Positions 26,196 to 33,131 of a stretch of 41,543 nucleotides of DNA are shown here, one piece after another. How positions within the stretch are numbered: position 1 is the first letter of the stretch; each line of letters opens with the position of its first letter. The stretch lies in the NCBI GenBank assembly GCA_022787425.1, contig JALFWB010000023.1:1-41543 (forward strand). Reading direction: 5' to 3'. Below the pieces are notes generated by a model. That model was not told the origin of the DNA. It saw only the letters and a list, made by a program, of their open reading frames with translations, and ran no database searches. The position numbers and the translations under genes are program-made. This stretch comes from Akkermansia sp. (GTDB taxonomy: Bacteria; Verrucomicrobiota; Verrucomicrobiia; Verrucomicrobiales; Akkermansiaceae).

Positions 26196-26231
26196 AAAAA
26201 GCCATCCTCCGCGGTGTGGGGGGTGATGGCT
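26196..26231 (-). terminator. Intrinsic terminator of the 80-residue ORF
   Basis: Stem 26201-26206 (GCCATC) with 26225-26230 (GATGGC), then on the minus strand a T run (26196-26200). It is 28 bp past the ORF stop. Confidence 0.7.
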
Positions 26232-26258
26232 GTTGGGGTGTGCCGTGTGGGTGGTGGC

Positions 26259-26501
26259 TCAGTTCTTTTCCGTGGTGTTGCCGCTTGCGCTGTTGACGGT
26301 GCGTATGCCGGTGCGGATGTCGCCGAGGATGTTCCGGAAGTCATCTTCGAGGCTGCCGAGTTTGATGTCCGGCATGTCGGCGGGGTTGATTTTGATGTCG
26401 GGCATGCGGTGGAGGTATGAGGGTACGGCTCCGAAGCTGAGGACGGAGAGGACGCCATACCAGAAGGCTTTTGCGCATTCGCCGTGGGACAAGGCTTTCA
26501 T
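26259..26501 (-). CDS. Hypothetical 80-residue protein
   Basis: Starts MKALSHGECAKAFWYGVLSVLSFGAVPSYL, a probable membrane segment, then repeats MPDIKINPAD and MPDIKLGS and ends in a polar helix. I do not recognise it. It has its own promoter and terminator, which makes it a real transcription unit. In position it follows the truncated portal gene on the same strand. Confidence 0.6.
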   Translation of the reverse strand: MKALSHGECAKAFWYGVLSVLSFGAVPSYLHRMPDIKINPADMPDIKLGSLEDDFRNILGDIRTGIRTVNSASGNTTEKN

Positions 26502-26510
26502 AACGTGATT

Positions 26511-26539
26511 ATCCTAGCACATGGTGGGGGTGGGCTCAA
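26511..26539 (-). promoter_or_regulatory. Promoter of the 80-residue ORF
   Basis: Minus strand TTGAGC (26534-26539), 17-bp spacer, TAGGAT (26511-26516), nine bases to ATG 26501. Confidence 0.65.
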
Positions 26540-26706
26540 GTGTTTTGTGCGTTTTGTGCGTCATTTTCTCGGGGTTGAGGGGGAGAGAGGGGGGAATTCG
26601 GGGGTATTAGGGGTTTTTTTTGGGAAATTCGGGAAATTCGAGGATTTTTTTTTGCGAAAATGTGATTTTGGGCTTGACGGTGTGAGCGGTGTGGGGTAGG
26701 ATAAGG

Positions 26707-26830
26707 GTCCGGTCGTGCAACAGGCAACAACTCATCAGCCTAGGAATGGAGCTTGCCCGAAGATTGGAGGCGTGGCGCCCTCGGATCGCTGATCGTAGGC
26801 CCCCCGCACTCCGGGGGGTATTTTTATTTC
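26707..26830 (+). ncRNA. Structured small RNA, type A copy 1
   Basis: An independent transcription unit: TTGACG (26674-26679), 17-bp spacer, TAGGAT (26697-26702), predicted start at GTCC near 26707, and an intrinsic terminator (stem 26800-26806 with 26812-26818, then TATTTTTATTT). No ORF fits. ATCAGC (26734-26739) pairs with GCTGAT (26788-26793); GGCAA (26723-26727) can pair with TTGCC (26753-26757), which would form a pseudoknot. A near-identical copy exists at 31704. Its 3' end overlaps the tail of the convergent portal gene. The family is not known to me. Confidence 0.75.
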
Positions 26831-28848
26831 GTGTGGGAGGTGATGATTCTTATTCTTCCTGCTTCGTTCAAGCCTGTGAACTGCGTTCCCTTTCTGATGG
26901 TGTTGAATTTTTCCGCTTTTCGTTTCATGAGCTTTCTGAGCCTGCGCTTTTCTTTTTTGCTGAGCTTTTTTTTATCTGATTCCGGGCGTTCCTTTTCCGG
27001 TGATGTGTCTTTCTTTCGTTTTCCGTAGACGATGGTTCTTACTGTTTCCTTGGCGGAGGTGTCGCCGGGGCGGAAGTGTCTTTTCGCATGGGTTACGCCG
27101 AAGCGGGCGGGGTGGCCTGCTTCTACGTCCAGGGGCTTTCCGTCAAGATGAATGGCTCCGCGGACTTTGCCGCCTTTTTCTGTTTTCTTGAAGGCGTGGT
27201 CCAGGGCACTGACTTTTTTCTGATCTGAAGCGTTTTCCGGTGCGATGGCAGGGACGTTTCGCTTTCGTTTGCCTTTGGATACGCGGGTTGTTCCTTTGTG
27301 GTTTTTTCCGGTGAAGCGGCCTCTTCTGTCTCGGCGTTGGCCTCGGTTGAGGCCGTTTTCTACGTCTTCTTCCTCGGGGTCTTCTGTGGCTTGGGTGGGT
27401 GGGGCTTCCTCGGGTGGTGCGGGGTCTGTGGTGGGGGTGTCCGGGGTGGGGTCGGGTGTGCCGTCCCGGGCGGGTGTGTCCTCGGGGTCGGTGGGGTTTG
27501 GATCCTCTGGGTCCGGGTCCTCCGGGTCGGGGTCGTCGTCCGGGTCGGTGGGGTCGTCCTCCCCCTGCCCTTCGTCCCCCTGCCCTTCTTCGTCTTGCTG
27601 TGGGTTGGTGCGGTTGGTGAGGGCGGAGGTGAGAGCGGAAGAGAGGGCGGGAGTGAGGGAGGCGGGGGAGAGGGGAGCGGAGGTGAGAGAGCGGAGGGCG
27701 GTGAGCTCTGCCTCGGTGAGCGGGGCGTCTGCCTCTGCGGGTGCGGGTGTGGGGTCGGTGGTGTTGGTGAGGGGAGCGGGGTCTGTGGGGTCGGTGGGCG
27801 GCTCCGGGTCGGTGTTGGTGAAAGGTTGGGGAGCGGCGGGAGCGTGGTAGGTGACGGGGAAGCCGAGGAGCTCCTCTGCCTGAGCCTCTGTGACGGTGTA
27901 GCCTGCGCCGGCGAGGGTGGCGAGGAGTTGGGCCGCGGCGGCGGTGTCGCGCTCTTCCTCTGCGCGGAGGGTGAAGTGGGCGAGGATGGGTTTACCGGGG
28001 AAAGCGGTGCGGAGGATGGGGGCGGCCCACTGGGTATCCACCGCGCGGGAGATGCGGCGGGCGGTGGCGGTGATGAGGCGCGAGAGGGAATCCGAATGGG
28101 CGGAGCCGGCGAGCGTGCCGGTGCCGGATTCGGACATCATGGTGAGGGTACCGCCGAGGGCGAGGGTGATGATGGCCTTCTTGCACCATTCGGCGCGCGC
28201 GGCGAAGGAGTCTGCGGAGTTTTGGCCGGTCTCCACGGTCTGGAATTTGGAGCCGCTGGGGATGGTGCCGCGGCCCTCCCCGATGATTTGGCGGACGATG
28301 GCATCGTATTCCTGCGCCATTTGCGGGGTGGTCTGCGGGGGCAGCTCCAGGAAGAGGGAGGGGTTGCCGAAGACATCCAAGAAGGCATCCCAGCCGGATG
28401 TGGAGTGGTATTTGGCGCAGAGGAGGAACATGCACGGCAGGTCGATGGCGCGGGCCTCTGTGATGATGACGCGGGCGGGGTCCAGAGCCTCCCCGTTGAC
28501 GGCGCCGGGGGTGGCGGTGGGGTTATAGAGCCAAGGCCCGCGGCGCGCGGGACGGATGAGGCACCAGGGCTCGATGACCTCCCAGCGCTGGAGGGTGGGC
28601 GAGCCGCAGACCTCGAGGGCAGCGACGCCTCGGAAGTCGCTCATGGCGAGGTGCGCGAGGGCCTCTTGCAGGTTCGCGACGGCGGCGAGGCGGGCGCGCA
28701 GGTGGGCGGCCTGTGCGTCTGCCAAGGGTTTGAGGGCGGGGTCTGCGGCGATGGCGTCTGCATCTGCCTCGATGCGCGGGGGGAGGTCCTCGATGCCGCC
28801 GATGCGGGCGGAGATGACGGCGAGCATGTCTTCATCGCGCTCCTCCAT
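26824..28848 (-). pseudogene. Mu-like (DUF935-type) portal protein, 5'-truncated, with basic C-terminal domain
   Basis: From the first ATG the ORF is 674 residues. Residues 1-340 resemble Mu gp29/DUF935 portals: MEERDEDMLAVISARI, KYHSTSGWDAFLDVFGNPSLFLELP and the ATARRISRAVDTQWAAPILRTAFPG block. Homology-like sequence (RLFEEYRRGDFARIQLFWDA) continues in frame upstream to about 28910, then stops at the AT-rich promoter tract of the next operon. The N-terminal third of a normal portal is missing and no promoter fits the ATG. A Pro/Thr/Asp-rich linker (about 350-500) leads to a basic C-terminal domain with GVTHAKRHFRPGD and RIRIITSHT, which may be a BECR-fold nuclease-like domain. Confidence 0.65.
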
Positions 28849-28956
28849 GGCATCCCAGAAAAGCTGGATGCGCGCGAAGTCGCCGCGGCGGTACTCCTCG
28901 AAGAGGCGGGATGGGGGTAAAAAAGCCCAAATTTTCCCAAAGTTGGATTTTTGGGG

Positions 28957-28986
28957 TTGATAATCGGGAGTGTGATGTGGTAGTAT
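28957..28986 (+). promoter_or_regulatory. Promoter of the PIN operon
   Basis: TTGATA (28957-28962), 18-bp spacer, TAGTAT (28981-28986). An A/T-rich tract precedes it, like those before the small-RNA promoters. A seven-codon ORF starts at 28991 and overlaps the next start, which could be a leader peptide or chance. Confidence 0.65.
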
Positions 28987-29006
28987 GTGGATGGAGTTGT
29001 TTTACG

Positions 29007-29777
29007 ATGAATGACAGCGAAGAGAGCAGGAAACTCGTGATACGCATCTGCGGTAATTACGTTGCGGACGGCAGCGGTGTGTCGACGAGTAACCTTCGCT
29101 TCAAAATGGTCCGTAGGCAGTTGGAGTATCTGAAGGATCTGTTGGGTGAGGATAATGACCCGATCATTGAGTTTGACAAGGGGTCTGTGCGAATTGTGAT
29201 GACGATGTTGCTTGCGTTTTATACTTCCATAGTAAGTGATATACAACTTCTGAACCGCGGCGTAACGAAGGGGCTCAGGAATCCGAACGCTGTCAATTGG
29301 TATAATCATATTGTTTCTGACTCTGAAAAGGGGTTTGAGTACCATATTGAGGGCAGCGGCGGGGAGGAGATTGCCATGTTCAAGAAGGATAAGTCCGGAA
29401 AGCTCAAGGCAGATAAGCCAAGGTTGTTGTCGCTGACATCGTATCTGAATGGGAAGGTTACTTCGTTGGGAGGGAAGAATAACCCGAATATGCACTTACT
29501 TGTGCGTGATAATAAGACGATTATGATACAGATAGATGCAGATACTCTTTCTGAGCTTAAGGAGAACATCGTCTATAAGATTAAGAATATCAAGGTGAGC
29601 TATGATTATAATCCCTCTGATGGCAGTAAGGAGAACTATCGTTTCTTGGGGTTTGTGGAGAAAGGTGATGACGGTGAAGCGATGAAGCGGTTTGTGGAGC
29701 ACGGCACAAGGGATTTTGCGGGTGTGGCTGATCATGTGGCGTGGGTACGTGAAATGAGAGGGGGAGAAGAGGGATGA
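29007..29777 (+). CDS. Unknown 256-residue partner of the PIN protein
   Basis: A charged soluble protein. It has a helical N-terminal half (LRFKMVRRQLEYLKDLLG; IEFDKGSVRIVMTMLLAFYTSIVSDIQLLNRG) and a beta-rich C-terminal half (LLSLTSYLNGKVTSLGGKNNPNMHLLVRDNK, then VYKIKNIKVSYDYN), which could be OB-like. I do not recognise the family. ATG 29007 is chosen because it follows the promoter and avoids the promoter sequence being coding. Its stop overlaps the PIN start (ATGA), so the two products are probably made together and may form a complex. Base use is less GC-rich than the core genome. Confidence 0.75.
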   Translation: MNDSEESRKLVIRICGNYVADGSGVSTSNLRFKMVRRQLEYLKDLLGEDNDPIIEFDKGSVRIVMTMLLAFYTSIVSDIQLLNRGVTKGLRNPNAVNWYNHIVSDSEKGFEYHIEGSGGEEIAMFKKDKSGKLKADKPRLLSLTSYLNGKVTSLGGKNNPNMHLLVRDNKTIMIQIDADTLSELKENIVYKIKNIKVSYDYNPSDGSKENYRFLGFVEKGDDGEAMKRFVEHGTRDFAGVADHVAWVREMRGGEEG

Positions 29778-30271
29778 AGGTGATGTTCGATACAAGTGCT
29801 CTCATTACGCTTTCTGATGAGAGCAGGCCGAATCACGCTGAGGCGCAGAGGTGTTACAATGCGCTTGTGGGTGAGAATGCTCTGATGATTACGTCTGCGA
29901 TAGCTGTTTCTGAGTACGGGGTGAAGGGTAATGTGCAGGATATATTGGGCTTGCAGTCTATCGTGGTGCAGGATTTCAATGTATTGCATGCTGAGATTGC
30001 GGCTTCGTTCAAGAGGTATACGATGACGGTGGCGAGTGGTACGATCCGAACGGAGTGCAATACGCGAGCCATCGTTACGAATGATACTCAGATACTCGCC
30101 CAGGCTCATGTTGAGGATGTGGATTACATCCTTACCGAGGATGAGAGAACTTTTGCAAGAACGGCTAATGCGTTAAAGGATGCGAACTTGATGAGTGCTA
30201 AGGTGATTTTGTTACGGGATAACCCGGTGCATGCAATGGGGCTTATGAAGCAATCTAAATTGGATCTGTGA
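29774..30271 (+). CDS. PIN-domain protein (putative ribonuclease)
   Basis: A 165-residue protein. MFDTSALITL carries the first PIN aspartate (D6), SAIAVSEYGV the conserved glutamate, and VTNDTQILAQAHVEDVDYILTEDERTF the remaining acidic residues; the order and spacing are those of VapC-like PIN nucleases, which cut RNA. A purine-rich ribosome site (GGGGGAGAAGAGGG) precedes the ATG. It overlaps the 256-residue gene by 4 bp, as toxins do with their antitoxins, but that partner is much larger than normal VapB antitoxins. Confidence 0.85.
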   Translation: MKVMFDTSALITLSDESRPNHAEAQRCYNALVGENALMITSAIAVSEYGVKGNVQDILGLQSIVVQDFNVLHAEIAASFKRYTMTVASGTIRTECNTRAIVTNDTQILAQAHVEDVDYILTEDERTFARTANALKDANLMSAKVILLRDNPVHAMGLMKQSKLDL

Positions 30272-30293
30272 GTCTATAGGAAGGGGTGGAGTT

Positions 30294-30533
30294 ATGGCGA
30301 AGAAGAAGAAGAAGAAGATATTGCCGAAGGAGAAGAGGAATGATGTGAAGCCTTATACGGGGAACACGTGGACTTTGAAGCAGGAGAAGGAGTGGTTGAG
30401 GGAGAGGAGAAAGAAATTCGCGAGTCCCGGGCCGGAGCATTGGCCGGCGCACAAGCCGAAGATGACGTTGGCGCAGCAGATGATGAAGGGTCGGCCGGGC
30501 TTGTTCCAGATGTGTTCTGTGAATATATACTGA
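30294..30533 (+). CDS. Small highly basic protein
   Basis: A 79-residue ORF beginning with a run of lysines (MAKKKKKKILPKEKR), then WTLKQEKEWLRERRKKFASPGPEHWP and KPKMTLAQQMMKGRPG. It probably binds nucleic acid. It starts 22 bp after the PIN stop behind a good ribosome site (AGGAAGGGG), so it is the third gene of the operon. It is not a family I recognise. Confidence 0.6.
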   Translation: MAKKKKKKILPKEKRNDVKPYTGNTWTLKQEKEWLRERRKKFASPGPEHWPAHKPKMTLAQQMMKGRPGLFQMCSVNIY

Positions 30534-30733
30534 TTGATCGGAGGTTGCCGGGGGAGATTATTCCTCGCGGACGCAGACTTCCGTGATTGTTTTTTATCTC
30601 CCTTTTCTTCGCAATTCCATCGTTTCTGCGGCGATGCCGGAGCATAGGAGATGGTCTACTTTTGAGGAGAGGATGAGTAAATCATTCGGGGAAAGTATGT
30701 TCCACTTAGGGATGTCTTACATTGTCAAAATAA

Positions 30734-31204
30734 ATGAAAATGAAACAGTTTCTCTTAAACTTGCTGATGACAAGAAATATGGCGGCAAATGGCTATGCGT
30801 TATTAGTATATGTGCTTATTGCCGCAAAAATCGTCATGTTGCAATATGCGGATGCTACAGAATCATGCAATTTTGAAGGAGTGGGGAGATGTATACATTA
30901 TTATAGCTTAATTTGCTTATATATATCTATTCCGTTTTTCTGTGCTTCTTTATTCACCAAAAATGCAACAAGGAAAAGTGTTTTATACATACTTTCCTGT
31001 TGTCCCTTTATGTTAGCAGATTACTTATTAGGCAGAGCTGTTTGTTGTCATGAAAGTTACGGTAATGTCCCTGTGGAGTTATACTGTTTGCTGCTACTGA
31101 CCTCGTTAACGATACTTATTATTCGATGCAATCGTTATATGCTTCTTTTTGCTGCATACATAATCCTCGTAATTTCATTGCTTCCCATTTCGGCATTATT
31201 TTAG
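30734..31204 (+). CDS. Hypothetical polytopic membrane protein
   Basis: A 156-residue protein with about four hydrophobic segments (YALLVYVLIAAKIVMLQ, YYSLICLYISIPFFCASLF, VLYILSCCPFMLADYLLG, LYCLLLLTSLTILII and LLFAAYIILVISLLPISALF) and several cysteines. The sequence is markedly AT-rich compared with everything else, which points to recent transfer. No promoter is certain. The stretch 30534-30733 between it and the basic-protein gene shows no safe feature. Confidence 0.6.
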   Translation: MKMKQFLLNLLMTRNMAANGYALLVYVLIAAKIVMLQYADATESCNFEGVGRCIHYYSLICLYISIPFFCASLFTKNATRKSVLYILSCCPFMLADYLLGRAVCCHESYGNVPVELYCLLLLTSLTILIIRCNRYMLLFAAYIILVISLLPISALF

Positions 31205-31370
31205 TCCACGTAATACATGGATGGCACAGAGGCAGAGCCAAGCGACGAAGGTTGCCGGAGGCTTCGGGGTGGATAGGTGTTTTGGGGTGAAGTTGGGGTA
31301 AAAGTGTATTTTTTGAGAAAAAGTGTGTTTTTGGTGTTGACTTGCTTTGTAGGTTGGTGTAATTTGGTGT

Positions 31371-31546
31371 TGCATTCCCCATGCAGGAGATGATTCCTTA
31401 TGTGTGGGTAATATAGCCGCCTCCGGTTGGATCAATCCCTTCATTCGGATACAACGGTGTTCCTACATGTAGAAGGACGATTTCTAAGCATGCGTGTAAA
31501 ATAGCCACTCATCGGCCGGATCTCCCCGGACGATGGTTATTTTTTC
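31371..31546 (+). ncRNA. Structured small RNA, type D
   Basis: Promoter TTGACT (31337-31342), 17-bp spacer, TAATTT (31360-31365), preceded by GAGAAAAAGTGTGTTTTTGG, the tract also found before the C promoters. Several small hairpins are possible, for example GCAT-TCCCC-ATGC at the 5' end. The transcript ends with an intrinsic terminator (stem 31511-31519 with 31526-31534, one mismatch, then T-run 31540-31545). Two related segments (AATATAGCC.. and AAAATAGCC.., each followed by a G/C-rich GGATC) suggest an internal duplication. No coding sequence is evident. Confidence 0.6.
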
Positions 31547-31703
31547 TTATGGCTGCTGTATTCCAGTACGCCTTTTCGCATGTTGTTTAATTTGTTCGGG
31601 GAGTGACAGAGATTCCTGATGAAAAAAAGCGAGATAAATGATTGTTTGGAAAAATTTGGGATTTTTTTGCTTGACGCGGTGGGCGGTGTGGGGTAGGATA
31701 AGG

Positions 31704-31830
31704 GTCCGGTCGTGCAACAGGCAACAACTCGTCAGCCGGAAACAGTGGAGCTTGCCGGAAGATTGGAGGTGTAGCGCCCTCGGATCGCTGACCGTAGGCC
31801 CCCCGCACTCCGGGGGGTATTTTTATTTCG
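31704..31830 (+). ncRNA. Structured small RNA, type A copy 2
   Basis: Nearly identical to the RNA at 26707. Promoter TTGACG (31671-31676), 17-bp spacer, TAGGAT (31694-31699), the same terminator (31799-31817 plus T tract). Compared with copy 1, the helix is GTCAGC (31731-31736) with GCTGAC (31787-31792), where copy 1 has ATCAGC with GCTGAT: a compensatory pair change. The copy continues past the terminator for about 25 bp that equal the last codons of the portal gene. Confidence 0.75.
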
Positions 31831-31952
31831 TGTGGGAGGTGAGGATAGTGCGGGGGTGGAGCACATCGGGCGGGAGAAGAGAATTTTTTTGGAGAAAATG
31901 TGTTTTGTCGGATATTTTGCTTGACTATGTGCGAAAATGGGTTAGGACAAAA

Positions 31953-32061
31953 GTCCAGACAGCAACTTTAGTAGGCGGTGAACTGTAGCCTACTATAGTA
32001 GCCTGAGGCTCGCGCCTGTGTCACCTGTCTGTAGACCCCGGTTCCTGACCGGGGTATTTTT
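31953..32061 (+). ncRNA. Structured small RNA, type B copy 1
   Basis: Promoter TTGACT (31921-31926), 16-bp spacer, TAGGAC (31943-31948). Predicted fold: closing helix 31956-31962 with 32025-32031; hairpin 31971-31976 with 31988-31993; hairpin 32006-32009 with 32014-32017; then an intrinsic terminator (32036-32042 with 32048-32054, T run). Each helix is supported by compensatory changes in copy 2. No ORF fits. Confidence 0.8.
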
Positions 32062-32240
32062 GTGCCTGAAAAGTCCACGGAGAACACGGAGGGCACGGAT
32101 GCGGAGCTGTGCGGTGGGTGGTTACCGGGTGCGGGGGCGCAGTGTTGGTGGTGACGCGGTTTGTTTGGTGACGCGGAATTTTGGGAAGGAAGGGAAAGGA
32201 AGTGGTGGGCGTGGGGTGGGTTGGAATGGGTGAGTGGGCG
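32062..32240 (+). repeat. Spacer repeat copy 1 (between B1 and C1)
   Basis: About 180-190 bp from the B1 terminator onward, matching 32664-32842 with three substitutions. It begins with a CCACGGAGAACACGGAGGGC segment and contains GCGGAGCTGTGCGG and GAATTTTGGGAAGG words also found at 25.3 and 26.0 kb. It shows no credible gene. Confidence 0.85.
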
Positions 32241-32343
32241 AAGTGTGTGTTTTTGGGGGAAAGTTGGGGGAATAGTGTATTTTTTTGAGAAAAAGTGTGT
32301 TTTTGGGGTTGACAAGTTGGTGTGAGTTGGGTATATTGAGCTT

Positions 32344-32419
32344 GCGCCAGGGCCCCAATTAGCCTGCACCGCTCGGGCATCTAAGGATGTAGACGGAAGG
32401 GGGGGGGGCCACTTTTTTT
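32344..32419 (+). ncRNA. Structured small RNA, type C copy 1
   Basis: Near-perfect promoter TTGACA (32309-32314), 17-bp spacer, TATATT (32332-32337). The transcript is about 75 nt: GGCCCC (32351-32356) pairs with GGGGCC (32405-32410) next to seven T, so the whole RNA is one long terminator-like arm; a small hairpin CATC-TAAG-GATG (32378-32389) lies within. A run of ten G (32399-32408) is notable. The sequence GCCTTAATTTTCCGCAG after the T run is shared with copy 2. Confidence 0.7.
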
Positions 32420-32553
32420 GCCTTAATTTTCCGCAGGTATGCCATATCCGCAGTTTTCGGCGGAGTGAGGTGCAGGGGAGGAGGTTTTTTTGAAGAAAAT
32501 GTGCGTTTAGCGGATATTTTGCTTGACAATGGGTGAGGATGGGTTAGTATAAA

Positions 32554-32663
32554 GGTCCTGACGGCAACTTGAATGAGCAGGGAACTGTAGTTCATGATAG
32601 TAGCATGGGGCTGGCTCCCGTTTCACCCGTTGGTAGACCCCGGTTCCTGACCGGGGTATTTTT
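32554..32663 (+). ncRNA. Structured small RNA, type B copy 2
   Basis: Promoter TTGACA (32523-32528), 16-bp spacer, TAGTAT (32545-32550). Same fold as copy 1: closing helix 32558-32564 with 32627-32633, hairpin 32573-32578 with 32590-32595, third hairpin near 32605-32619, terminator 32638-32656. It aligns without gaps to copy 1 but differs at 22 of about 85 positions before the terminator; many differences are paired. Confidence 0.8.
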
Positions 32664-32842
32664 GTGCCTGAAAAGTCCACGGAGAACACGGAGGGCACGG
32701 ATGCGGAGCTGTGCGGTGGGTGGTTACCGGGTGCGGGGGCGCAGTGTTGGTGGTGAGGTGGTTTGTTTGGTGACGCGGAATTTTGGGAAGGAAGGGAAAG
32801 GAAGTGGTGGGCGTGGGGTGGGTTGGAATGGGTGAGTGGGTG
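32664..32842 (+). repeat. Spacer repeat copy 2 (between B2 and C2)
   Basis: Matches copy 1 at 32062-32240 with three substitutions. After it the two copies diverge until the A/T-rich tract before the C promoter. Confidence 0.85.
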
Positions 32843-32996
32843 AAGTGGGTGTTTGGCGGGGGTGTTGGTTGGATGGTGCGCGCCTCTGTGGTGGTTGAGT
32901 GGATGTTTTTGGGAAAATTTGAGTGAAAAATGTTTTTTTGAGAAAAAGTGTGTTTTTGGTGTTGACAAGTGGGTGGGAGTTGGGTATATTGAGCTT

Positions 32997-33069
32997 GCAC
33001 CGGGCCCCCTGAAGCCTGCACCCCATATTATCTTAGGATATATGCGGAGGGGGGGGGCCCACTTTTTTT
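32997..33069 (+). ncRNA. Structured small RNA, type C copy 2
   Basis: Promoter TTGACA (32962-32967), 17-bp spacer, TATATT (32985-32990). GGGCCCCC (33002-33009) pairs with GGGGGCCC (33053-33060), then seven T. The internal hairpin is TATC-TTAG-GATA (33029-33040), so its outer pair is U-A where copy 1 has C-G. A nine-G run is present. No ORF is conserved in frame between the copies. Confidence 0.7.
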
Positions 33070-33131
33070 GCCTTAATTTTCCGCAGCTTGGCGATATCCG
33101 GGTGCATGCGGGTGGGGTTGCCCCCCATGGG

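Noticed and set aside
27298..28920. A 540-codon plus-strand ORF opposite the portal gene
   Set aside because: Its product is Gly/Val-rich low complexity and mirrors the portal reading frame; the portal-like strand has recognisable motifs. It is an antisense shadow in GC-rich DNA.
29007..30271. The 256-residue gene and PIN gene as a standard VapBC toxin-antitoxin pair
   Set aside because: The partner is far too large and shows no AbrB, RHH or Phd-type DNA-binding domain that I can recognise, so I left it as an unknown partner.
30583..30876. A 97-codon plus-strand ORF before the membrane protein
   Set aside because: It overlaps the membrane protein gene by about 140 bp in another frame and has no promoter, ribosome site or domain.
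31371..31546. Type D RNA as a known riboswitch
   Set aside because: No known aptamer consensus could be matched by eye, and no gene follows the terminator directly.
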